The notes beneath the pieces are model-generated. The model did not search any database, was not told the DNA's origin, and saw only the letters and a program-made list of their open reading frames with translations. From Osedax fenrisi (taxonomy: Eukaryota; Annelida; Polychaeta; Sabellida; Siboglinidae), in contig OZ025245.1 of the NCBI GenBank assembly GCA_964019155.1, positions 32,989,707-33,053,706 of the forward strand: a stretch of DNA of 64,000 bases, given 5' to 3'. Position numbers and translations under genes: made by a program. Shown piece by piece: positions 12,558-23,269 of the stretch; position 1 is the first letter of the stretch, and each line of letters begins with the position of its first letter.

Positions 12558-13140
12558 GCAATAGTGAGAGGTGAGGATCAGGTAAATATCAATAATAATT
12601 ATATTATAGAGCTGCATTTTATCGGGGAATATCATAGATGAATAAGTAATATATATATATATATATATATATATTATTATATATTTGAATCAGACATATA
12701 TAAAAAAATAGATAAACAAACAAAACATTAAAAACAACTATATATATATATTAAAGAATATTGTAACAATGGTACCAGTGTAATACGTATTAATACTAGT
12801 TCTAATAAAGTAGTGGTTACAATGAATCATGTTTAGATGATATCATTGGATGATGAAAGATAATTAAAAATAAAATCAAGCAACGAATGTCTTAAATTTA
12901 TAATCAATGAATTCCTTGATTTTTTAAAATAATTTATAGCATATGTAAGCAAATTAGGATTAAATTCTATAAAAAAAGAATGTGAATAGATTATTTTTAG
13001 TGTTTATTATATTAACTTATCATACAATGTTAACGATTTAGAGATATCCAATAATGTGATACAATTATCGTGTATTAATATACAAATTGATATATCAATT
13101 AATATAAGATACGTAAAATGATTTAAATAAAATCAATTAT

Positions 13141-13190
13141 GTACGTACCATAGATAACGAAGTGATTCTTCATTCTCTATGGTACGTACT
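13141..13190. repeat. hairpin with GTACGTACCATAGA arms
   Basis: Two 14-base inverted arms, GTACGTACCATAGA and TCTATGGTACGTAC, are separated by about 20 bases. It may be a solo-MITE remnant or a chance structure; no coding content. Confidence 0.7.
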
Positions 13191-13779
13191 ATATAAATAA
13201 TCTATTAATAACTATATTAACTTAATTTTAATAATTATTATAATCCATCAAATAATCCGTAAATTTGAAAATTTCCGTATAAGATCTGGATCTGGGTATT
13301 AGTATATCCCCACTGTTATTTTATATATTAGACCCAAAGACGTTATATATTAATACAGGCTTCGCCCCTTATGTCTATGATTAGACCATAGATATTAGAA
13401 GGATATTAGAATATAGAAAAAAAACTATTGAAATTAGAAATGGTAAATCAAATTAAAAATAAACTTACAATTTATGATAAACCTTTAAAATTAAGTAAAG
13501 AAAAATCATAGGTAGTTAGCGCTAGCCAAATATAGTTATATATATATATATATATATATACTCATAATATGTAACGAACTATATTATTTAAAAGCAAGAG
13601 TGATGTAAAATACGATTTTAAATCGTATATGTAAAATGAAAATAATTCTAAAATGATATATAATATTAAAATTGAATATTATTAAATACCCTAATTATTA
13701 TTATAATAATTATAATAATTTATAATTGCCTGGTAAATTAATTTAATTTTAGATTTTTAATGATATAATAATAATAAAA

Positions 13780-14001
13780 TATTATAATAATAAGTGTGTA
13801 AATTACACGGTATACTTATTACACTCAGTGTAACACTGTAATAAAGAGTCTTTAAAATAAATTGAATTGAATTGAATATCGAATATTATAATAATATTCG
13901 ATATTAATAGTATTGTGTTAGTAATACAATCATTGTAACAATGTTACATTGTATTACTGTAATAATTATACCGTGTAATTTACACACTTATTATTATAAT
14001 A
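13780..14001. mobile_element. foldback MITE with about 33-bp terminal inverted repeats
   Basis: The left arm contains ATTATAATAATAAGTGTGTA followed by AATTACACGGTATA (to about 13813). The right arm (about 13967-14001) is its inverted copy. Inside lie further self-complementary pieces (TCGAATATTATAATAATATTCGA and GTAATACAAT/ATTGTATTAC). The 222 bases have no coding capacity. The target duplication is unclear in the AT-rich flank. Confidence 0.75.
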
Positions 14002-14374
14002 TATTATTATAATAATTATATAATATTATATTAAATATATGCTGTATAAATTTCAGAAAAAAATATATTTTAATTCTTAGAATGTATCATATAGTTACTA
14101 CTATGATAGTTAACTTACATTATCAATAGTTTAATTATCAAATTATCAATAGTAGATTTAATCTAATATTAAATTCATGTATTTATTTATTAAAATATAT
14201 ATTTTAACACATCTTTAATATGATATTAGTAATTTTTTAAATATAACTGGATGAATATTTAATATATATATTAAATTATATATTCAATTAATAATAAGGT
14301 TACCACTGGTAACTTACCAGTAATCTCGTACGACTTATTAAATTTAACTTATTTCATAATTATACAGTTCTTAT

Positions 14375-14512
14375 ACGAATATATATATATATATAATACA
14401 ATATATTATATCAATATTTAATAAGTTTTTATATATAAGCGAATATATATATATATAATACAATATATTATATCAATATTTAATAAGTTTTTATATATAA
14501 GCGTATAAAAAG
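14375..14512. repeat. direct tandem duplication, about 64 bp x 2
   Basis: A unit starting CGAATATATATATATATAAT and ending AGTTTTTATATATAAG occurs twice in a row. It lies between the foldback MITE and the 3' end of the next LINE. Confidence 0.8.
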
Positions 14513-14604
14513 TGTATTATTATGAAATAAATTAAATTTAATAAGTCGTATGAAATTACCTCGTACGAGAATACTGGCTACCAATATTATATTATTAATT
14601 GAAT

Positions 14605-16490
14605 ATATTATATTTACTTTTACTTTTTACTTTTTTTGGTTTATGGACAGCAAGTGCGTGAGCAATCGGCCGTCCGTTGGAGGGAAATTATTGAGTGGGA
14701 GGGAAGGCAAGTGAGAAGTAATGAGTCTTGAAGTGGCGTTAAAGGAGGCAGTAGATGAGTTTATTCGTAGGTGTTTGGGTAGGGAGTTCCAGTGGTAAGG
14801 GGCAGAGAGGGCAAAGTAGCGTATATTTGAAGAATGGAGTTTGTATAAATGGGGGGTGGTAAGGTTAAAGGTGTTGTAGGAACGGCTCTGGAGTGTAGTA
14901 ATTGGTGTTTGTAGATGTAGGAGGGAGGAAAGGTAGTCAGGAGAATTGTGGTGAATAGCTTTGTGGATGGTTAGGGAGAGTTTGTACTTTATACGATAGT
15001 GGATGGCAACCAGTGTAGTTGTTTTAGGAGTGGAGTCATGGGAATGTCAGGGAAGTAAATGGACGCAGCGAACTACAGCGTTATGGAGTCGCTGTTGTTT
15101 GATGAGTTTGTAATCTGGGAGGTTAAAGAGTAGGGAGTTGCAATAGTCGAATAGGGGGATGATGTTGGAGGAGGAAATGGTAATAGCGATGAGGAGGGGG
15201 AATGGAGCGTCGGATTAAGCAGAGGCAATGTAGGTGGTAGTGGATGGATTTATGCATGTGTATAAGATGATAGTCAAGGGAAAGGGTGGTATCAATATAG
15301 AAGCCAAGGTTTCGGACGTGTTGAGAGTAGAGGAGTGTGGTATTGTCAAGTGAGATGGGGGGTGGTTCAGTGAGGGTGGAGGAACGCAGTGGTAAGTGGA
15401 GAAAGATAGCTTCCGTTTTAGTGGGGCTAAGTTTTAGGGAGTTGGAGGTAAGCCATTGGTGGAGGAGAGTCGTTCAGGGGCATAAGTAGGGGAGTCTATG
15501 CAGTTTAGATATAGTTGAAGGTCGTCGGCGTAAGTATGGAAGAAGATGTCGGGGAGTCAGTGAAGATGTCAAACATGGGGAGGAGGTAAATATTGAAGAG
15601 TAGTTGGCCGAGGATAGATCATTGGGGGACACCATGAGTTATAGATCAGGAGGGGGACGAGTGTGTGTTAATCCTGACTGAGGAAGAGCGGTTGGTAATG
15701 TAGGAGGTGAACCAGTTGAGGGCAATGCCTTTGTTGCCGATGGCGGAGAGTCTTTGTATGAGGAAATTGTGGTCAATGGTGTCTAAAGCGGAGGAAATTT
15801 CAAGGAGGACGAGTATGGTGCCACGGTTGTTGTTCAGGCCAGATAGTAGGTCGGAGATAATGAGGGTTAGGGCGGATTCAGTGGATTTGTGGGGGAGGTA
15901 GGCGGAATATGTTAGGGATATTGTTGGCTGTGAGGTAGGTGATGAGTTGGGAGGAGACAACACGTTCGAGGACTTTGGAGTGGATTGAGAGATTGGTAGT
16001 TAGAGGAATTCAGGGAGTCAAGATTAGGCTTTTTAAGGATGGGGGAGATGGCAGCTACTTTGAAATCAGGAGTGACGGAGCCGGATGAAAGTGAAGTGCA
16101 GATGATTATGTGGAAGGGAGAAGCAACGGTGTGGGTAATCTGTTTGAGTATAGAGAGGGGAAGATGGTCAAAGTATGAGGTTGAGGAGGTGGAATTAAGG
16201 AGAGAGATTATTCGATCAAGTGTGGGTGAATCGAAAGAATCAAGGAAGACGAGAAAGGTTATGGGAGTGGGGCATAAGGTGGGGATGGGAAGGGCAGAAA
16301 GGTTGGCGGAAAGTTTATCATTGAATGCTTTGTCAAAGAGGAGTGGTAATTGTTCGGGGGTGGTAGTGGTGAGAGGAGCTTTGAATGAGCGACCAAGTAG
16401 TTGAGCAGAGAGTCGGTGTATGGATTTACTATAATTGGAAAGTTTGTGGAATTTTAGGGTGATGTGAGTGGCTTTGGAACAATTGAACAA
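14605..16490 (-). mobile_element. L2/CR1-type LINE, 5'-truncated, minus strand
   Basis: This block is clearly richer in G and C than everything around it. Read on the minus strand it gives pre-RT sequence (16490-15912: LPLLFDKAFNDKLSANLS, STSYFDHLPLSILK, VAAISPILKKPNLDS), then AYLPHKSTESALTLIISDLL and DTIDHNFLIQRLSAIG (15963-15646). The catalytic TYADDLQLYLN follows at about 15525, then FDYCNSLLFNLPDYK (about 15135) and SAPYHWNSLPKHLR (about 14800). The order and motifs are those of L2/CR1 LINEs. The frame is broken several times (stops and shifts around 15912-15963 and 15600). The 3' end at about 14605-14640 carries AAAAAGTAAAAAGTAAAAG-type simple tail sequence. The endonuclease is absent, as expected for 5' truncation. 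Confidence 0.85.
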
Positions 16491-16499
16491 TGATATATT

Positions 16500-17080
16500 A
16501 TATAAATTATATGATAATTATAATAATATAATATCATTTTAAATATTGTTAAAAATATAATAGTATAACATAATGGAATATATACACACTATATACGATC
16601 ATCATTAGTTAATATCGTAGGGCTAGAGTGAAATCTCTCTAGCTCTATGGTTAATATCAAAATAATAGTTATTTAATACATATAAAATGTTAAAATAAAA
16701 TTGCCGTTAGTCCATTGCAACCTTATATATATACATTAAATATATATGACCTAAATGAATAATAATTCGCATACTTATGATAATTATATTATATAATATT
16801 TATATGTATATATGTATAATTATAATAATATTATGATAATAATACTATTTATAAAATAGCAATAATAAAATATTATAAATCTTTATAATATAAAAGCGAT
16901 GATATAATTTTTAAATAATTGATTTTTTAGCAAAATGAGTTACTCATGATAATCAATATATATATTTATATACTTTGCAAATATTCATACTATAATGCTT
17001 ATAATGATTTATAGTTATTTTACGTTGGATATAAATTTATTTATTATTAATTATTATGTAAATAATAATATTGTGTAATA
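16500..17080. other. AT-rich gene-free stretch
   Basis: No exon, repeat end or RNA gene recognised, only AT-rich irregular sequence between the LINE and the GAGCCGAG cluster. Confidence 0.5.
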
Positions 17081-17084
17081 CAAA

Positions 17085-17395
17085 TTTAGCCGAGTTGAGA
17101 CTTTTACAAAACATTACCGAGTCGAAATTATTCTTATTAACATTTTAATACTCATTTTTTATATATTTCACATTTACATCCATTTAAAAACAAATAATCT
17201 GCGCCAACTTCGTGATTCAGTGAATAATAATGTAAATTTCATCTAGTGTTGTAAATAATACAAAGCTTTTTGATGCTGAGCCGAGACTTTTGGTTATTGA
17301 TACCGAGCAGACTTTCATTTTCGGAAAAAAATTAACCTCGAGCCGAGCCGAGACTCTAACTAAACGTGCCCGAGCCGAGTTGAGACTGCATCATG
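17085..17395. repeat. cluster of GAGCCGAG-type motifs
   Basis: The words GAGCCGAGACT, GAGTCGAA, GAGCAGACT and GAGCCGAGTTGAGACT recur about six times in 300 bases of otherwise AT-rich sequence. Such clustered short words are found in subterminal regions of hAT-like elements, but no terminal inverted repeat was located. Confidence 0.4.
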
Positions 17396-17739
17396 CTTTA
17401 GATTTTAGCATCATTTACTGCATCACTAGTTATAACTGTAGTAAGTAACATGTATACCACTTTATTTTGACATCAATAACACTCTTTATAAATTTGGATT
17501 GAAGTAATTGTAAAGTATGATATTCTTTGATAACTCTTTTATAGATTTCTATATTTCTCATAATTAATATTGTTCCATATTTGCAGATACATTTTACGTC
17601 ATTTGCTCTTCTTTTATCTGAAATAGTTTCATATTGTTCGAATAGTGTGCAGTCAGTTTCTGATCTACAAAGCAAGTTTGTCGAGTATTTATAATCAAAT
17701 AACTGAAAAGGTAAATGATTATTTTTAATTCATCATTTT

Positions 17740-17742
17740 ATT

Positions 17743-17782
<40 letters not shown>
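17740..17782. repeat. TA microsatellite in TRAPPC5-like intron
   Basis: A run of about 20 TA units lies in the presumed first intron. Confidence 0.9.
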
Positions 17783-17787
<5 letters not shown>

Positions 17788-17948
17788 TTTGTGAAGTCTA
17801 ACACCATGATTTATTTATTATAATTTAAAATTATTAATTATTTTAGTAAAGGATATTAAAATACCATACTATAAATTAAAATATATATAAATAAAATTGT
17901 TAATAAATATTACTAATCTAGTCAAAATATACATAAGCATATATACGT

Positions 17949-18212
17949 TATCATCTCTGGTGTTGATGTCTCAACGATAATAGATTATCATATCTGACAT
18001 TGATGTATCAACGATAATAGATTATCATCTCTGGCATTGATGTTACAACGATAATAGAGTATCATCTCTGGCATTGATGTCTCAACGATAATAGATTATC
18101 ATCTCTGGCATTGATGTCTCAACGATAATAGAGTATCATCTCTGGCATTGATGTCTCAACGATAATAGATTATCATATCTGGCATTGATGTCTCAACGAT
18201 AATAGATTATCA
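17949..18212. repeat. 37-bp minisatellite, about 7 copies
   Basis: The unit starts TATCATCTCTGGCATTGATG and ends TCTCAACGATAATAGAT. Copies differ by a few bases (TATCATATCTG, TGTATCAACG, TTACAACG). The array runs straight into the acceptor of the second TRAPPC5-like exon: the last copy supplies the TAG at the splice border. Confidence 0.95.
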
Positions 18213-18344
18213 TCGATAGGAAAATATGTCGGTGCCCGACTTCTCGAAGCCCTGGTATTACGGCAACGAGGATTCAAGTGTGACATGAACCTGTTGAACA
18301 TGCTATTGTTCATCAAATCCAATCTATGGAAGGTTAGCGTCACC

Positions 18345-18432
18345 GAGTTATCACTACTAGTGTCTTTGTAAATCATGGTTTCATTAAGTTATCACTACTA
18401 GTGTCTTTGTGAATCATGCTTTCATTAGGTTA
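18345..18432. repeat. 43-bp direct duplication
   Basis: GTTATCACTACTAGTGTCTT and the following bases through TTTCATTA occur twice in tandem just after the donor of the second TRAPPC5-like exon. Confidence 0.85.
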
Positions 18433-20584
18433 AAGTACAATAACTATTACGCGATAATTAGTCGTTCGTTGAAATGTTTCAAATAAAAACTAATACCATG
18501 TACGATGTAACACTAAATTCTTCAGCTGCCTTACTGTAATTTAACGCAAGTTTTATGCACATTTGTGACGCAGCCTATAAGCTATAGGCTATATAGGATA
18601 TATCCTATTGAAACATGGCGTCATTGAAACTGAATTCATTTAAATGATATAATCTTTGTGCTTCATTAGTTCAAGTAGTAACATGATCATGGTTTACAAA
18701 ACTCGCAACCATCATACTGGTTAATGTGCTGCAGCGCAGGTAAATATACTATTCACCTATACATCATTGTAAAGATAATAACAACAATCAGATTGGTTCA
18801 TCATAATACATGATAGTGAAGCTAATCAGATATAGATTTATGAGTTTATCGAGATATTGACCTGCCAGCAAACGGAAAGGAAAAATTAATAAATGATAAT
18901 AAACTAACAATAGAGTAAAATATACATGCATCGTAATGAAGCGCCTATCAAGTGATGCATCATTATTAGTGTCCGCATGTGTAGGCTATGCATATGTGAC
19001 TAGTGGCAGCCGCTCTCCGTGTTGCCATACATATTATAGAGAATACTTGTTCATCGTACTCAATATATTACTACTACCGACAGAATCTTTTCGATAAAGA
19101 AGCGGATAAATTAGAACATGCAAACGATGAAGATATTAAGATAATGTAAGTGTTTATCCATTAATTAACTATTCATATACAAGTTTAATAACTCAATAGA
19201 TACTTAATCTTTTCTGTATAATTATGATATCATTTATTCACAATTGAATATATTGATTGTTTATTGTATTTTATAATATCTTCCTTATGAAATAGAACAG
19301 TAATTTATATCTATCTATATTAAATAATTCTTATATTCAAATTATAAATATAATAAATTAACTTTTTATATTATTATTAATTAGAATAATTTATTAATTA
19401 CCTTTTACATATATTAATATTCTTTTTAATAGTATAATTTAAGAATAATTACTTATGGTAATATTTTATACATTTCATAAATTGTATTGAAATAAAATTT
19501 AACATTTTAAATATGTATTATTTATAATACTAATACTAAATGAAGAATTGTATAATTTTATATTTATATTCGTTTTACATCAAAAATGTATAAAATTTAA
19601 TAATAAAAAGTAAGTAATTAATGTTTAATCACATTTATTTAAAAATTGCAATATATTTATATTTACTGTTATTAGGAAGGGTAAAATATAGATTTATATT
19701 ATATCTAGTATAATATTATAATAGATATATCTATCTATTTTCATTAATATAATTGTTGTAGATTAAATAATATGTATTATAGGTACCTATAAATACAATA
19801 CACTAATTGTATATCATTACCATTACATATTAATTCATATTCAGATTATATCATCGAAAATTAATTCATATTGAATACATATATATCTTCTCCTAGTGAC
19901 AAAGGTAAGGGTATATAATTTATGGCATATCGAGGCATATATTATTTTAATTCGGTAATCTCTAAAAGTCTTTAGATTAGTATAGTTTACATACACGCTT
20001 TAATAACTAACAACATATATTAAAAATCAAGATAAATAAACATCAGAATGTGATTTTTAAATTGCTAATATATATCCAAGTATACTATTGTAATATAGTT
20101 ATTATTAAATAGTTAGTTAAAACTGATAACATAATGTAATATGTATACATGTAATAAGTGTACAATCAATGCAGGAATGTTAAACTGTGCCTCGTTCGTT
20201 GCCGGAATAATAGAAGCTGTTCTAGAATGATCTGATTTCGTAAGTGTACATCTCTACCTACTCTAGTATTGCAAAGTTTCGTACTATATTACACACGCAT
20301 TACAACTGCACCCAATCGCAGCCAGTTAAAGTCACGCCGCATTTCCACAAGGGAACGACGTACATGCTCAAATCCAACGAATCGGTGATCATCCGGGATA
20401 AAGAACGCGAATAATAAAGATCGATAAGCGGAACTAAACTAACAGTGCCGATTTAATAATTGCATAGTACTCGTTGAATGCAAATTAATAAATAATTTTA
20501 TTGTTATAAAAAAATGTATTACTAAAAAATGATTGTAAAAAACGTGTGTTAACGGAACGAAATCACTTGTTATCGCATGTTATT

Positions 20585-20790
20585 GAATATGTTACCGTTT
20601 GTAGCTATTTGTGATGAGGACGCCAATGTTGCGGATGGCTTCTAAGTGGTGACCACTACTGGCTTCTTGCTGAACCACTTCCACAGACACAGGGTCTCTT
20701 CTCCGCTCATCACCACATCATAGGGGGATATCACCATGTGGACGGCTCTCCACGTGTGACCTGAAGCTTTAGGTTGATAGATTTGTTAGC
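20585..20790. other. GC-richer patch, candidate exon(s) of unknown gene
   Basis: About 200 bases stand out by balanced base composition. On the minus strand one frame gives HTWRAVHMVISPYDVVMSGE and then LCLWKWFSKKPVVVTT before a stop. Another frame gives DPVSVEVVQQEASSGHHLE. Neither frame is clearly bounded by splice sites, and I do not recognise the product. It lies 170 bases after the TRAPPC5-like stop, so it could also be part of an unrelated repeat. Confidence 0.3.
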
Positions 20791-21309
20791 GATGGCAACT
20801 GGTAGACTTTGTTTAAGTAACAATACTTATATGTAGGCATATATGTAGGTAAATGTAGATACTGAATAACTTATATTAATCTGATAATGATGCTGATGTA
20901 TTGGTGTATATTATTTTATAAATTAAATATTACAACGAAAAGATAAATTACCGAATTAAAATATAAATAGATAGATGCGCTATTAGTTATATATATTCAT
21001 GGCTTTAACTAATGATCATCTTCTTAGGCTGGAATTCACTCGAGTGTGAACTTACATAATTAGTAGTACATACAAATAATGAAGGAGATGTAGGAGATAA
21101 CCTAGTTGCTAATTGCACTTCATAGTTTTACTAGCTAGTGGAGATGGGGGGATGGGGTGGAGAGTGGACCTCTAATATCCTTCTCTTTATCAGGGTAGTA
21201 ATTCCGTATGGACAGTGGATAGTCATCACACATGAGATGATATCTGCCTTTCTTTTACCATAATAATGAGAACACTTGTCAGTGAGTATTCATTTACTTT
21301 ATATATTCT

Positions 21310-21461
21310 CCTATGAATGGTAGTATTACTATCAGTAATGCTAATTGTAATAGTAGTATTAGTACAGGTGGTAGCAGTAGTAGTATTATTAGTACAGGTG
21401 GTAGTAGTAGTAGTAGTAATAGTCATATAGTAGAATTAGTAGTAGTAGTAGTAACAGTAAC

Positions 21462-21516
<55 letters not shown>

Positions 21517-21613
21517 GTAGTAGTAGTACCATTAATAGTCATATAGTAGTAAAAGTAGTAGTAGTAATAGTCATATAGTAGTAGAAGTAGTAGTAGTAAT
21601 AGTAATAGTCATA

Positions 21614-21711
<98 letters not shown>

Positions 21712-21831
21712 ATAGTAATAGTCATATAGTAGTAGTAGTAGTAGTACTAGTAATAGTCATATAGTAGTAAAAGTAGTAGTAGTAATAGTCATATAGTAGT
21801 AGTAGTAGTAGTAGTAATAGTAATAGTCATA

Positions 21832-21875
<44 letters not shown>

Positions 21876-21990
21876 ATAGTCATATAGTAGTAGAAGTAGT
21901 AGTAGTAATATAGGTGAAATACTAGAGATAGTATTCAGGTAGTTATAGTGGTAGTAGTAGTAGCAGTAAAAGAAGTATTAGTATAGATGA
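21310..21990. repeat. TAG-triplet array with TAGTCATATAGTAG interruptions
   Basis: About 650 bases are built from (TAG)n runs, broken at semi-regular places by TAGTCATATAGTAG and by CAG or AAG variants, giving a higher-order pattern. Frames across it give only Ser/Val/Thr homopolymers. Confidence 0.95.
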
Positions 21991-22350
21991 CAGTAATATT
22001 AGTAGTAGTGTTACTGTCATGGAGAACAATTCCAGAAGTTGATATATTTATCCATAGATATGCCTTCACTAGCTAGTAGACTTGCTTGCCTAATGATAAA
22101 GCCTACATCAGTAATTATCACATTATACATATCATCGGAAGGGCAGATGAGCCAATATTTAACATTTATATTTAGAACAGATCAATTTCATAATATAATT
22201 TATTTTATATAATTGCAATAACTTAAAGGTTCAATTTCTGAAATGAAATACTCGCAGCGTATATAGGGTAGATATATGCAATGTTATAACTAACATATCA
22301 GATACAACATTACAGATAACACGCAATGGCTTGCGTTTAGTATATTAGTA

Positions 22351-22969
22351 GGGGAGAGAAGGGTATTGTGGCCGATGCGGGTATTGTTGCCGATAACGAT
22401 ATTTCAAGAACTATTATAGTTATCAAAAAATGATATATACGAAAAATGTAGATAATTGAATTCTAAGAATGATAGTGTACATCATTTTTTATTTATATCA
22501 AAATTAATTATTGATTTTTGATTAGAGAAAAAAATCAAATAATCGTAATTTTTATCGAAAAAAAAGTTTGTAGCTGAATATAATGGGATAACGATTAATT
22601 ATTTTTATATTTAATATAAAAGTGCGTGTGTATCTTGATATCTGATACAATGTATTTTATTTTCTAATTATAAAAATAGTACGTATTTGAATACATGACG
22701 CGATCCTAGTGGCTATTTCTGAACTATCGACCATAATACCCGCACTATAGTGTATTTTATCTCTATTTATACAGAAAATTTGCTTTTCAATAAAAATCAA
22801 ATGATTTGAATACAAATAATTAAATGAGTAAATGTTGATAGCCATTATTTAGAACAACATATTGTAATTGTATATACAACTTATTGGATCATAATATTCA
22901 ATATTAGTATGATATATTTTGTTTCTTGTAAGGTAATAAAAATATCGGCCATAATACCCTACCCTCCCC
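22351..22969. mobile_element. TA-flanked MITE, GGGGAG(G/A)G family, copy 2
   Basis: The left end GGGGAGAGAAGGGTATTGTG and the right end (TACCCTACCCTCCCC region) are inverted counterparts. TA flanks both sides (22349-22350, 22970-22971). GGTATTGTGGCCGAT-like words repeat inside both ends. Length is 619 bases against 609 for the copy at 4958-5566. No transposase is encoded. Confidence 0.85.
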
Positions 22970-22989
22970 TATCTATACTGTTTACGATA

Positions 22990-23211
22990 CCCAGCAAACA
23001 GTAAGAGCAGCATAATAGCAGCATAACAGCATATGATAGAGCCTCAAATGTTTACATTGTGCTATTATGCTGCTATTAAATGTCTATTATGCTGCTATTA
23101 ATTTGTCATAATATTATGCTGCAATTATGCTGCCATTATGCTGATATTATGCTGCTATTAATTTTAAAAGTATATTATGCTGCTATTATGCTGCTCTTAC
23201 TGTTTGCTGGG
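22990..23211. mobile_element. 222-bp MITE with CCCAGCAAAC ends
   Basis: Perfect terminal inverted repeats of about 37 bases start CCCAGCAAACAGTAAGAGCA. TA flanks both ends (22988-22989 and 23212-23213). The interior is made of repeated ATTATGCTGCTATTA words. It sits only 20 bases from the preceding MITE. No coding capacity. Confidence 0.9.
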
Positions 23212-23269
23212 TATGTTCAGTTGTATTACAATTATTTATGTTCACTTGTAGTAGACATATGTTATTATA

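Larger units (their letters stand above)
17587..20414 (+). pseudogene. TRAPPC5: TRAPPC5-like gene (TRAPP complex subunit), broken by stops and a frameshift
   Basis: Six exons match the conserved TRAPPC5/Trs31 protein in order. Exon from 17587: SFALLLSEIVSYCSNSVQSV, SDLQSKF. 18206-18332: YVGARLLEALVLRQRG, LLNMLLFIKSNLWK. 19084-19145: NLFDKEADKLEHANDED. 19845-19904: YIIE, then LNTYISSPSDKG. 20175-20239: MLNCASFVAGIIEAVLE. 20322-20414: FPVKVTPHFHKGTTYMLK, SVIIRDKERE, TAA. TRAPPC5 is a small bet3-type subunit of the TRAPP complexes, which activate Rab GTPases in ER-Golgi transport. Exons 2-3, 4-5 and 5-6 join in phase. However, there is an in-frame TAA at 19862-19864, an in-frame TGA at 20228-20230, and a one-base phase clash between exons 3 and 4. 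The very N-terminus was not found. Because introns are kept, this looks like a duplicated rather than processed pseudogene, unless the stops are sequencing errors. Confidence 0.85.

Noticed and set aside
17430..17675. 81-codon minus-strand frame
   Set aside because: It is antisense to a TRAPPC5-like exon whose plus-strand motif (SFALLLSEIVSYC) is far more specific.
17949..18212. CRISPR-like array
   Set aside because: Adjacent 37-bp units have no spacers; it is a simple tandem minisatellite in a eukaryotic intron.
18173..18376. 67-codon minus-strand frame
   Set aside because: Antisense to the second TRAPPC5-like exon and partly made of the minisatellite.
21313..21546. Frames across the TAG array (Ser- or Val-rich)
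   Set aside because: Homopolymer translation of a triplet repeat without start context or splice sites.
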